Source of the DNA: Acidobacteriota bacterium
GTDB lineage: Bacteria > Acidobacteriota > Terriglobia > Bryobacterales > Bryobacteraceae
DNA: 61,583 bases
Assembly (NCBI GenBank): GCA_026394075.1
Contig: JAPKYX010000189.1
Location: 1-61,583 of the forward strand
Direction of reading: 5' to 3'
Of this stretch, positions 25,383 to 33,595 are shown one piece after another. Within the stretch, counting starts at the first letter, position 1. Each line of letters opens with the position of its first letter. The position numbers were made by a program, and so were the translations under genes. The notes under the pieces are model-generated. The model saw only the letters and a program-made list of their open reading frames with translations, did not search any database and was not told the DNA's origin.

Positions 25383-28265
25383 TCAGCGATTCACTGGGAC
25401 CGGCGGACGAAACGTACTGGTGACGCCACCCACAGTGAGCAGAAATGGCCAGTTTCCTGGTACGAGGTTGGGCACGATGACATTGAACTGGCACAATCCC
25501 GAACCGGCCACGCCCGCATATTCAATTCGAGCGGCCACACCGCCAATCGACGCGCTGGACGAGAGCGTCAGGGGGCCAGCGACGCTGACGATCTGCCCGG
25601 CTGGCGTGAATGAAGTGCCGGGACCACACCCCGTGCCGTAGATCGAGATCACGTCACCCGGTCTAGCCGGTCGACTGGCAGCACCGGTTCCGAAGGCTCC
25701 GGCTGGTGCTACGTAGGCACCATCGACAGGGACCGCAGCGGCGAAAACGGTACCAGCGGCGGTGAAAGAAAATGGTGATGGTGAGAGAGCTATCTTTCTT
25801 GCTATGAATTGGTTACTGGTTCCGGTGCGTGTTGTCACTTGAACTGCCACGGACCCGGTCTGGGTATCGTCCGGCGCGAGCACGTTCAGCTGCGTGGGAC
25901 TCACATAGTAGACCAAAGCCGGTCGCCCGTTGATCCGCACGCTTACCCCATCCAGTGATGTGGGTAGTTGGTTCCCGACGAAGTCCGAGGCCACCCAGAT
26001 CCGGGTTGTGGGGGCCAAGTCCCGCCCGCGAATCGTCACCCAGGTCGCGGCGGCAATCTCGGGAGCAAAAGAGGCTCCGTGGACCACTTCGGTAATCGCT
26101 GGGGCTGTCAGCGGCGCAGAAATAACGATACTGAAGGGGGCAGAGAAGACGGGCGCAGCCAGAAAGCCCGTATCCGAAAGTCCAAAGCGAAGGCTCACGC
26201 TACCGGCACTGGTGGCGACGAACGAGAACGTGGTCGTCAGTGAACCCTGCGGCGCAATGGGACCAATCGTGTTCCGAACCACCTCTCGCATCCCGTCTGA
26301 TAAATGCGCGCTTCCACCAACGGACGCCAAGTCACCGGTATTGGTGATGGTGCAGGAGAACGTCACCAGCCCCAAGTTCACGGTAGCCGGCGGGTTGCAG
26401 CCGCCGGAAAATATGGGGCCCCGGACCGGCACAACGGCGGGTTCCGACACGGCCAAGGCAAAGGGCTCCCCTGAACCAGCCAGCCGACTGAAGCCAGCGT
26501 TGGCCGCCTGCAGACGGACGACTACATCCACGGGAGAGGCAGTCGAGTTGCGGTACCCGATCTGTTCCACGTTATTCAGGAACCCGTCCGACCGGGCGAG
26601 CAGCGCACCCGAGCTACGTCCAAGAATGTAGAGATCGACATCGCGGAGAGACATGGCGGTTGCCTCGGCATTCAAGTAGCGATTCCAGACCGCTGTCGCA
26701 AAGAAGGACTTTCCGGCCGGTATCGTTGCTCGCCAAAGTTGCGAGGCACCGGCGATGGGCGCCAGTTCCGCCGAAGTGATCCACTGGCGCTGTTCAAAGG
26801 CCCTTTGTAGATTCATATAGCCCCAGCCGCGGCTTGAGTCCCAGCTCTGCGTGTCGGTGGTGTTTAGCAACAGCGCTTTAATCCGCAATCGATCTCTCAC
26901 ACCAGCCTGCCGCAGTAGCGCCGCCGCGCCAGCCACGTGCGGGGCGGCCATGCTCGTTCCGGTCAAGATCGAGAATGTGCTCGTCCCCGCCTGGGCCGAG
27001 ATAATACTGGTCCCCGGGGCAGCGATGTCCGGCTTGGCCCGGCCCCCGGCCGTGGGCCCACGGCTGCTGCTCGGCGCAATCACGGCTAACTCCCGATTCA
27101 GCGATATGCGGGTATCAACATTTGCCACGCTGATGATGTTGTAGGCCTGCGCCGGAGAACCGAGCGTACGCGCGCCGGGGCCGCTGTTTCCGGCGGCATT
27201 CACCCAAACCAGATCGAACACATCGATGACGGCATCGATGACTCGGGCACTCAAGTCGTCCTCGGGGGCCGCCGCCAGTGAACCGCTGCTGTTGTTGATG
27301 ATGCGCGCCGCCGACATCAACAGGGCGTCCTCCAGCGCGGTCAAGCGGGCATCGCTCCAAACAGAACCGTCACCGCATCCGATTTTGCCGTTGTAGATTG
27401 AACCGACACCATAGGCGACTCCACGCCCGAAAGGGGCGAGAGCGTTGGAGAAACCAGCGATCGTTCCTGCGACATGAGTGCCATGCCCATTCAGGTCTCC
27501 CGCCGTCAGGCGGTCCAGAGGATTGCAATTGGGGTTATTGGCCACAAAGTTGCGGCCCTGGACCCGACCGATCAATGCCGGGTGCAAAGCATCCACGCCA
27601 GTATCCAAGACGGCCACTGTTTCGCCGCTCCCGGTGAACCCTGCGGCCCAAAACGCAGAGGCACCCGTCCAAATGGCGTTGAAATCCATCTGGATCTGCT
27701 CGCGCTCCACCAGCCCTATTTGAGCGACCAGATCATCCGATTCCAGTGTCGCCAGGAGCCGCGATGGGACCTCGGCGCGCACCATGTTGATGAGCCGGAA
27801 CTTGAAGACGTCGGTCGCGCCCCCGGCTGTTAGGCGGTCCATCAAGGCCTGCTGGAGGTGGCCAACTTGGCGCTCAAGCGCGAAGGCTGTCTCTCGACGT
27901 GTCTCCATCGTGAGTTCATCCAAGGTCTTCTGCGCCCTTAACTGCGGTTGGCGTTCACCGCTGGCTACCGAAGCTGCCAGGGCCGCTTCTGCCGTCTCGA
28001 ACTGGATTCGCCGGTCTGACTGCGCCCGCAGGTAGAGCTCTTTTTGCGGTTGCTCCTTCAACAGGATCAGGACCGGCACCCGATCAAGCTCAAGTGCGGA
28101 ACGCCGAAGGCGGTCATCGATCTTCGGAACCGGAGTCGAGCCTGAAGTAACGTGCCGCGATTCCTTCACTATTGGCTGCGTCTGCATCGTCGCATCCGGT
28201 AGTTGACGGGGAGTTATTTCAGTTAGAAATTGAGCCACCATAGTCCCGAACAGGAGAATCGACAT
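25383..28265 (-). CDS. Secreted subtilisin-like serine protease (S8) with TIGR03437 domain
   Basis: A 960-residue exported protease. The hydrophobic N-terminus (MSILLFGTMVAQFL) is short and the exact start is uncertain. A propeptide-like region runs to about 195. The S8 triad is intact: D221 in VAVLDTGVDALHP, H261 in NGHGTHVAGTIAG, S438 in GTSMAAPHVAGAAA, with oxyanion Asn360 in AAGNSGPG. A beta-sandwich region (about 500-740) and a C-terminal TIGR03437 domain (VHGASFAPEIAAATWVTIRG, VYYVSPTQLNVLAPD, YGTGCGPGTSFTP) follow. Likely role: extracellular protein degradation. The 150 bases upstream of the start show no recognisable promoter. Confidence 0.92.
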   Translation of the reverse strand: MSILLFGTMVAQFLTEITPRQLPDATMQTQPIVKESRHVTSGSTPVPKIDDRLRRSALELDRVPVLILLKEQPQKELYLRAQSDRRIQFETAEAALAASVASGERQPQLRAQKTLDELTMETRRETAFALERQVGHLQQALMDRLTAGGATDVFKFRLINMVRAEVPSRLLATLESDDLVAQIGLVEREQIQMDFNAIWTGASAFWAAGFTGSGETVAVLDTGVDALHPALIGRVQGRNFVANNPNCNPLDRLTAGDLNGHGTHVAGTIAGFSNALAPFGRGVAYGVGSIYNGKIGCGDGSVWSDARLTALEDALLMSAARIINNSSGSLAAAPEDDLSARVIDAVIDVFDLVWVNAAGNSGPGARTLGSPAQAYNIISVANVDTRISLNRELAVIAPSSSRGPTAGGRAKPDIAAPGTSIISAQAGTSTFSILTGTSMAAPHVAGAAALLRQAGVRDRLRIKALLLNTTDTQSWDSSRGWGYMNLQRAFEQRQWITSAELAPIAGASQLWRATIPAGKSFFATAVWNRYLNAEATAMSLRDVDLYILGRSSGALLARSDGFLNNVEQIGYRNSTASPVDVVVRLQAANAGFSRLAGSGEPFALAVSEPAVVPVRGPIFSGGCNPPATVNLGLVTFSCTITNTGDLASVGGSAHLSDGMREVVRNTIGPIAPQGSLTTTFSFVATSAGSVSLRFGLSDTGFLAAPVFSAPFSIVISAPLTAPAITEVVHGASFAPEIAAATWVTIRGRDLAPTTRIWVASDFVGNQLPTSLDGVSVRINGRPALVYYVSPTQLNVLAPDDTQTGSVAVQVTTRTGTSNQFIARKIALSPSPFSFTAAGTVFAAAVPVDGAYVAPAGAFGTGAASRPARPGDVISIYGTGCGPGTSFTPAGQIVSVAGPLTLSSSASIGGVAARIEYAGVAGSGLCQFNVIVPNLVPGNWPFLLTVGGVTSTFRPPVPVNR

Positions 28266-28416
28266 GAGCGAATTCTACACTGTTCCATACAGTCGCCAAG
28301 AGTCGATTGCAGAACCCCACGACAATGACCCAGATGGGCCAGGACATCTTTACTGTCACCCTACTGTGTTGAGGAGATCCGCCAAGGTCGCGGACGACAC
28401 CACTAACTATCGAGGC

Positions 28417-30225
28417 CTACTCGCCGCGGACCGCCAGGACGGGCACTTTTAACTGATGGCGCACGGCATTGATTGTCGAGCCGAAGATGATGTCTTTGAT
28501 GCCTTGATGGCCGTGGCTGCCCATCACCACCAAGTCCGGCTGATGCTGGCGGGCAAAACGGATGATCTCGGCGCGCGGGTCGGTGGAGTAGGCGGTGAAG
28601 CTCTCTACCTCGATTGACTGGCCCCGGAGTGACTCTTCGATGTGGCGCAGGTACTCGGCTCCCTCGGTTTCTTCGGCGGTCCGGGCCTGGTCGCCATAGA
28701 CCTGGCTGGCGACGCCTTCTTCGACGTGCAGCAGGAGCAGCTTGGCACGGTAGAGCTTGGCCATGGCGGCGGCGTGCGTCAAGGCCGCCCGGTCCAGGCT
28801 GGAGTGGTCAAGCGGCACCAGGATCCGCTGGTACTGGGGTGCCGCAAACGGGACGGACACCGGCGCTTCCGGCAGCAGCGGCGCCACGGCCTTCCGCCGG
28901 TTGGCGAAGGCGACGTATCCCAGCAGAGCCAGCAGCGGCGCGCCCATCGGAATCGCCCATTCGGCGGGCACCACTTTGGCCACCAGCCAGAGGTTCAGCG
29001 ACACAATCATCAATGCCGCCGCCCAGGCCCCGATACGCAGGCCCATATTGTTCTTCATTTCCCGCATCCGTTCTCCGTCACTGGTGAAATGGATCAGCGG
29101 AATGACGGCAAAGGGCAGTTGGAGGCTCAGGATGACCTGGCTCAGCAACAGCAGACGGTAGCTGGCGGCTTCGCCCATGAAGAAGATGACCAGCGCCGCC
29201 GGGACCACGGCCGCCAGACGCGTGAGTAGGCTGCGCAGCCAGGGCCGCATCCGGAGTTGCAGGAAGCCTTCCATCACAATCTGCCCGGCCAGCGTGCCGG
29301 TGACGGTGGACGATTGGCCGCTGGCGATGAGCGCGATCGCAAACACCCCGGAGGCCAGACCCGCGCCCATCAGTGGGGCCAGCAGTTCATGCGCCTGCTC
29401 AATCCGGGTGACCACGATGTGGTTCTTGAAAAAGACCGTACCCGCCAACACCAGCAAGCCGGCATTCACCAGGAAGGCACCGTTCAAGGCCAGCACGGAA
29501 TCCAGCAGGTTGTACCAAGCCGCCCGGTTGCGCGAACGGTACGAATCATCAATCGCTCTGGTCTGGACCAGGGAAGAGTGCAGGTACAGGTTGTGCGGCA
29601 TCACCGTAGCCCCCAGCAGACTGCAGGCGGCCAGCAGCATTTCCGGCGACAGCGACGGCTTCAGACCCAGGGCGACCTCCGCCCACTCCGGCCGCGCCAG
29701 AACCAGCTCCGTGGCCACGCAGGCGCCCACCACCGCCACCAATCCCAATACCAGCCGTTCCAGCATCCGGATGCCCGAACGGGACAAGGTGAGGATTCCC
29801 AGGGTCGACAGCGTCGTGATCAAGACGCCCGCCAGCAAAGGCAGCCCGAACAGCAGCTTCAGCCCGATAGCCGTACCCAGCACCTCCGCCAGATCACAAG
29901 CCGCAATGGCAATTTCACACAGCACCCACAGCGCCCAGACCACCGGCTGGGGGTACTGTTCCCGGCAGCACTGCGCCAAGTCCCGCCCGCTGGCGATGCC
30001 CAGCCGCGCCGAAAGGGTTTGCAGCAACAGCGCGATCAGATTGCAGACCACCAGCACCCACAGCAACTGGTAGCCAAAGCGCGAACCCCCTTCCAGGTCC
30101 GCCGCCCAGTTGCCCGGGTCCATGTACCCCACGCTGACCAGGTAGGCCGGCCCCGAGAAGGCGAGAAATCTCCGCCAGCCGCGGAGCGTCTCGACATGAA
30201 TCGAGCCTGGGAGTGTGGAATCCAT
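28417..30225 (-). CDS. mntH: Nramp divalent-metal transporter fused to a universal stress domain
   Basis: A 602-residue protein. Residues about 15-440 form an Nramp/MntH transporter with the metal-site DPGNWAADL in helix 1 and MPHNLYLHSSLVQTR in helix 6, and about eleven hydrophobic helices. Proton-coupled Mn2+/Fe2+ import is the family function. Residues about 465-602 are a UspA domain (QRILVPLDHSSLDRAALTHA) ending in GSHGHQGIKDIIFGS, the G2XG9XGS ATP-binding signature. Ordinary MntH is about 410-440 residues, so the C-terminal domain is a true addition. It diverges from the Rrf2-cysK pair. A palindrome overlaps the predicted -10 box. Confidence 0.93.
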   Translation of the reverse strand: MDSTLPGSIHVETLRGWRRFLAFSGPAYLVSVGYMDPGNWAADLEGGSRFGYQLLWVLVVCNLIALLLQTLSARLGIASGRDLAQCCREQYPQPVVWALWVLCEIAIAACDLAEVLGTAIGLKLLFGLPLLAGVLITTLSTLGILTLSRSGIRMLERLVLGLVAVVGACVATELVLARPEWAEVALGLKPSLSPEMLLAACSLLGATVMPHNLYLHSSLVQTRAIDDSYRSRNRAAWYNLLDSVLALNGAFLVNAGLLVLAGTVFFKNHIVVTRIEQAHELLAPLMGAGLASGVFAIALIASGQSSTVTGTLAGQIVMEGFLQLRMRPWLRSLLTRLAAVVPAALVIFFMGEAASYRLLLLSQVILSLQLPFAVIPLIHFTSDGERMREMKNNMGLRIGAWAAALMIVSLNLWLVAKVVPAEWAIPMGAPLLALLGYVAFANRRKAVAPLLPEAPVSVPFAAPQYQRILVPLDHSSLDRAALTHAAAMAKLYRAKLLLLHVEEGVASQVYGDQARTAEETEGAEYLRHIEESLRGQSIEVESFTAYSTDPRAEIIRFARQHQPDLVVMGSHGHQGIKDIIFGSTINAVRHQLKVPVLAVRGE

Positions 30226-30240
30226 CGGTTACGGTCGAAA

Positions 30241-30256
30241 GTTAACTATAGTTTAC
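30241..30256. promoter_or_regulatory. Palindromic operator candidate at the mntH promoter
   Basis: GTTAACTATAGTTTAC is a 16-base palindrome broken at one symmetric pair, with the perfect core AACTATAGTT. It starts 16 bases upstream of the mntH start codon and contains the minus-strand -10 candidate TATAGT. A repressor bound here would block transcription, as MntR or Fur/DtxR-type metal regulators do for mntH genes. Identity of the regulator is inference. Confidence 0.5.
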
Positions 30257-30273
30257 TCCGATGCCCGGCGCAA
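30245..30273 (-). promoter_or_regulatory. Predicted mntH promoter
   Basis: On the minus strand TTGCGC (plus-strand 30268-30273) and TATAGT (30245-30250) are separated by 17 bases. The -10 matches TATAAT at five of six positions, the -35 at three. A start near 30238 would leave a leader of about 13 bases with no clear ribosome site. Confidence 0.45.
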
Positions 30274-30290
30274 CCGTCTCCGCTGCTCGA

Positions 30291-30320
30291 TTGACCTTCG
30301 GGGGGCAATTCCAGTAATCT
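30291..30320 (+). promoter_or_regulatory. Predicted promoter of the Rrf2-cysK unit
   Basis: TTGACC (30291-30296) and TAATCT (30315-30320) are separated by 18 bases, ending 18 bases before the Rrf2 ATG. The -35 is good and the -10 poor, which would suit a regulated promoter. No strong ribosome site is visible. Confidence 0.35.
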
Positions 30321-30338
30321 CACAGTGGTTCGACGTGA

Positions 30339-30752
30339 ATGAACATTTCACTTAAGGGCGAGTACGCGCTGGCCGCATTGTTCGATCTGGCCGCACACCC
30401 TGGTCAGGGTCCGGTGAAGATCGCGGACATTTCCAAGCGTCAGAAGATCCCGCAGAAGTTTTTGGAATTGATTCTGGCGGGGTTGAAGCAGGGCGGTTTT
30501 GTCGAATCCAAACGCGGAGCCGAAGGCGGCTACCTGCTGGCGCGGCCTGCCTCGGCCGTCTCGGCCGGCGATGTGTTGCGCTATGTGGGCGGCAATCGGC
30601 CGGGGCGCAAGCGCAAGGAGACCCCGTTTACTGATCTCTGGGACCGCGTGGATGGGGCCGTCTCCGCCGTGATTGATCGGACTACGGTTGAGGATCTGGT
30701 GCGTGCTTGGCAAGAGCGGCAGAACCGCTACGTGCCGAATTGGGACATCTAG
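30339..30752 (+). CDS. Rrf2-family regulator, CymR-like (no cysteines)
   Basis: A 137-residue protein with the Rrf2 winged helix: [60 protein letters not shown]. It contains no cysteine, so it cannot ligate an Fe-S cluster as IscR or NsrR do. CymR of firmicutes also lacks the cluster and acts with CysK as a repressor of cysteine metabolism. The cysK gene follows with a one-base overlap (TAG/GTG at 30750-30754), which strongly suggests the same partnership. The C-terminal third is divergent from CymR. Confidence 0.87.
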   Translation: MNISLKGEYALAALFDLAAHPGQGPVKIADISKRQKIPQKFLELILAGLKQGGFVESKRGAEGGYLLARPASAVSAGDVLRYVGGNRPGRKRKETPFTDLWDRVDGAVSAVIDRTTVEDLVRAWQERQNRYVPNWDI

Positions 30753-31714
30753 TGGCTTACTTCAACGACAACTCGCTTTCCATTGGCCGGACGCCGCTGG
30801 TCCGGTTGAACCGTGTCACGGGTGGGGCACCGGCCACCGTGCTGGCCAAAATTGAAGGCCGCAATCCCGCCTATTCGGTGAAGTGCCGCATTGGCGCCAA
30901 CATGATCTGGGACGCGGAGAAGCGCGGCCTGTTGAAGCCGGGCGTCGAATTGATTGAGCCCACCAGCGGCAACACCGGCATCGCGCTGGCCTTTGTCGCG
31001 GCCGCTCGCGGTTTCCCCATCACGTTGACCATGCCAGAAACGATGTCGATCGAGCGTCGCAAGGTGCTGAAGGTCTTGGGCGCCAAGTTGGTGCTGACGC
31101 CCGGCGCCGGCGGCATGCGCGCGGCCATCCAGGAAGCGGAGAATATGGCGGCGGCGGACCCGGCGCGTTACCTCCTGTTGCAGCAGTTCAAGAATCCGGC
31201 GAACCCGGCAGTGCACGTGGAGACGACGGGTCCGGAGATCTGGGATGACACGGGTGGTGCGGTGGACGTCTTGGTATCAGGCGTCGGCACGGGCGGCACG
31301 ATTACGGGGATCTCCCGCTACTTTAAGCAAGTGCGGAAGCAGCCTCTGTTGTCGGTGGCCGTGGAGCCGACCAATTCGCCGGTGATCAGCCAGACGTTGA
31401 AGGGCGAGCCGGTGGTGCCAGGGCCTCACAAGATCCAGGGCATCGGCGCGGGCTTTGTGCCGGACACGCTGGACATCACCATGGTGGACCGGGTGGAGCA
31501 CGTCACCAACGAAGAGTCCGTGGAGATGGCCCGCCGGTTGGCGCGGGAAGAGGGTATCCTATGTGGGATCTCCTGCGGTGCCGCCGCCGCGGCCGCTGTC
31601 CGGTTGGCCCACTTGCCAGAGATGGCGGGCAAGACGATCGTGGTGGTTCTGCCCGACGCGGGCGAGCGTTACCTGTCGAGCATTCTGTTTGAAGGAATGT
31701 TTGAGGAAGCGTAG
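30752..31714 (+). CDS. cysK: Cysteine synthase (O-acetylserine sulfhydrylase)
   Basis: PLP enzyme making cysteine from O-acetylserine and sulfide. The GTG at 30752 overlaps the Rrf2 stop; an earlier in-frame start at 30707 would add a tail read from Rrf2 coding sequence and is rejected. Conserved motifs: [16 protein letters not shown] with the PLP Lys44, [13 protein letters not shown] for substrate binding, [10 protein letters not shown] for the PLP phosphate, and [16 protein letters not shown]. The 320-residue length fits CysK without a regulatory domain. A 10-bp hairpin lies about 77 bases after the stop. Confidence 0.95.
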   Translation: MAYFNDNSLSIGRTPLVRLNRVTGGAPATVLAKIEGRNPAYSVKCRIGANMIWDAEKRGLLKPGVELIEPTSGNTGIALAFVAAARGFPITLTMPETMSIERRKVLKVLGAKLVLTPGAGGMRAAIQEAENMAAADPARYLLLQQFKNPANPAVHVETTGPEIWDDTGGAVDVLVSGVGTGGTITGISRYFKQVRKQPLLSVAVEPTNSPVISQTLKGEPVVPGPHKIQGIGAGFVPDTLDITMVDRVEHVTNEESVEMARRLAREEGILCGISCGAAAAAAVRLAHLPEMAGKTIVVVLPDAGERYLSSILFEGMFEEA

Positions 31715-31790
31715 ATTGGTGAAGCGTACCGGAGGCTTGGTGCTTCTAAAGAGAAGCTGCCTGAATCTGGAAGCGCTGAAGTTTAGGGGT

Positions 31791-31824
31791 GGCGGGCATC
31801 ACGATTGGGGTGTGGATGCCCGCC
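31791..31824 (+). terminator. Hairpin between cysK and acpP
   Basis: GGCGGGCATC (31791-31800) pairs perfectly with GATGCCCGCC (31815-31824) around a 14-base loop. No T-run follows, so it may be an RNA-stabilising 3' hairpin or a Rho-assisted site rather than an intrinsic terminator. Confidence 0.4.
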
Positions 31825-31891
31825 GGTGTAACGGGGATTGACAGTTAAGGCGCGGCGGGTGACCCCAGGGTTACAGCCCGTTTGTGAAGTT

Positions 31892-31919
31892 TTGTTGCAG
31901 GCAGCTTTGCTGCTAAACT
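31892..31919 (+). promoter_or_regulatory. Possible acpP promoter
   Basis: TTGTTG (31892-31897) and TAAACT (31914-31919) are spaced by 16 bases, upstream of a strong ribosome site GGGAGG (31930-31935) six bases before the acpP GTG. The -35 match is poor. Confidence 0.3.
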
Positions 31920-31941
31920 CAGATTCTTTGGGAGGCTACTA

Positions 31942-32190
31942 GTGACCGTTGAGCAGGTCGAGCAAAAGGTTAAACAGATTATCGTCGAGCAGCTGGGTGT
32001 GGACGAAGGCCAGGTCGACAAGACCGCGTCATTCGTTGACGACCTCGGTGCCGACTCCCTCGACATCGTCGAGTTGGTGATGGCGTTTGAAGAAGCGTTT
32101 GGCCTGGAAGTGCCCGACGAAGACGCCGAGAAGATGAAGACGGTGGGCGATGCCATCGACTACATCAACAAGAACCAAGGCAAGAAGTAG
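31942..32190 (+). CDS. acpP: Acyl carrier protein
   Basis: An 82-residue acidic protein carrying growing acyl chains in type II fatty acid synthesis. The phosphopantetheine attachment site is Ser39 in [19 protein letters not shown], the standard DSL motif. GTG start with GGGAGG six bases upstream. It is followed 26 bases later by fabF, the usual acpP-fabF pair. fabD, fabG and fabH are not in the window. Confidence 0.97.
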   Translation: MTVEQVEQKVKQIIVEQLGVDEGQVDKTASFVDDLGADSLDIVELVMAFEEAFGLEVPDEDAEKMKTVGDAIDYINKNQGKK

Positions 32191-32216
32191 ACTTTAGGCC
32201 TCAGGGAGAAAAATCC

Positions 32217-33458
32217 GTGCCGCGCAGAGTCGTGGTGACCGGCGTTGGACTAATGTCCGGCGTCGGCCACACGGCCGAGGAGACTTGGAAGTCTCTTTTG
32301 GCCTCCCAATCTGGAGTGGGTGTCATCACCCAGTTCGATCCCACCGCATTCGATTGCAAAATCGCTTGCGAAGTGAAGGATTTCGATCCGCTCCAATGGT
32401 TTGAGAAGAAAGAAATCAAGAAACTCGCCCGTTTCATGATGTTTGCCGTAGCGGCAGCAGATGAAGCGGTGAAGTCCTCTGGCTTGGAGATCACGCCGGA
32501 GAACTGTGAGCAGGTGGGGGTCTATATCGGCTCCGGCATCGGTGGCTTCGAAGTCATTGAGCGGGAGCACGAGAAGTACCTCAAAGGCGGCCCCAGCCGC
32601 ATCTCACCGTTCTTTATTCCGGCCACCATCGTCAACCTGGCCTCGGGCCACGTGTCCATCCGGACCGGTGCCAAAGGCCCCAACTCCGCCACCGCCACCG
32701 CCTGCACCACGGGCGCCCATGCGATCGGCGACAGTTTCCGGTTGATCCAGCACGGCTATGCGGACGCCATGATCTGCGGTGGCGCGGAAGCGGCCATTAC
32801 GCCCATGAGCGTGGGCGGATTCGCCGCCATGCGAGCCTTGTCGACGCGGAATGACGAACCGAAGCTGGCCAGCCGGCCATGGGACAAAGATCGCGACGGT
32901 TTCGTGATGGGCGAGGGCGCGGGTGTCCTGATGTTGGAAGACCTGGAACACGCTCTGGCCCGGAACGCGCCGATTTATGCCGAAATTGTCGGCTACGGCA
33001 TGTCCGGCGACGCCTTCCACATTACGGCGCCCTCGGAAGATGGCGATGGTCCATACCGCGTGATGCGCAATGCGCTGAAGGACGCCAAGCTGGCTCCGGA
33101 AGCGATTGACTACGTCAATGCCCACGGCACCTCGACGCCGCTGGGTGACGTCATGGAAACCAAGGCCATTAAGTGGGCCTTTGGTGAGCACGCGAGCAAG
33201 GTCGCGGTCTCTTCCACCAAATCGATGACCGGCCACCTGCTGGGCGGCGCCGGCGGTTTGGAAGCAGGCATCACCGTGATGGCCCTGCGGGACCAGATCG
33301 CTCCACCCACCATCAACCTGGGCGAACCCGGCGAGGGTTGCGACCTGGACTACATCCCCAATGTCGCCCGGCCCATGAAGATCGACTATGCCCTGTCGAA
33401 CTCCTTCGGCTTCGGCGGCACCAACGGCTCGTTGATCTTCAAGCGCTGGACGGCTTAG
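32217..33458 (+). CDS. fabF: Beta-ketoacyl-ACP synthase II
   Basis: Condensing enzyme of fatty-acid elongation. The 413-residue protein has the Cys-His-His triad: Cys163 in TATACTTGAHAIGD, His303 in VNAHGTSTPLGD and His340 in SSTKSMTGHLLGGAGG with Lys335. The C-terminus has the thiolase-fold NSFGFGGTNGSLIF. GTG start preceded by AGGGAG. Co-transcription with acpP is likely. Confidence 0.97.
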   Translation: MPRRVVVTGVGLMSGVGHTAEETWKSLLASQSGVGVITQFDPTAFDCKIACEVKDFDPLQWFEKKEIKKLARFMMFAVAAADEAVKSSGLEITPENCEQVGVYIGSGIGGFEVIEREHEKYLKGGPSRISPFFIPATIVNLASGHVSIRTGAKGPNSATATACTTGAHAIGDSFRLIQHGYADAMICGGAEAAITPMSVGGFAAMRALSTRNDEPKLASRPWDKDRDGFVMGEGAGVLMLEDLEHALARNAPIYAEIVGYGMSGDAFHITAPSEDGDGPYRVMRNALKDAKLAPEAIDYVNAHGTSTPLGDVMETKAIKWAFGEHASKVAVSSTKSMTGHLLGGAGGLEAGITVMALRDQIAPPTINLGEPGEGCDLDYIPNVARPMKIDYALSNSFGFGGTNGSLIFKRWTA

Positions 33459-33595
33459 TCAGCTGGCTGGCTCAAGGGACTAAGCTAGCGCACCCGTGTG
33501 CCTAGGTGCGCAGTGTCAGCCCTTGCGCCTCTCGTGATAGCCTGATGCGTATCACAAAACGGTGACGACTGATCGCCGATTTGGAGGGCATTTCA

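Noticed and set aside
30707-30751. Upstream start for cysK
   Set aside because: It would add 15 residues from within the Rrf2 gene; the GTG overlapping the Rrf2 stop matches normal CysK N-termini.
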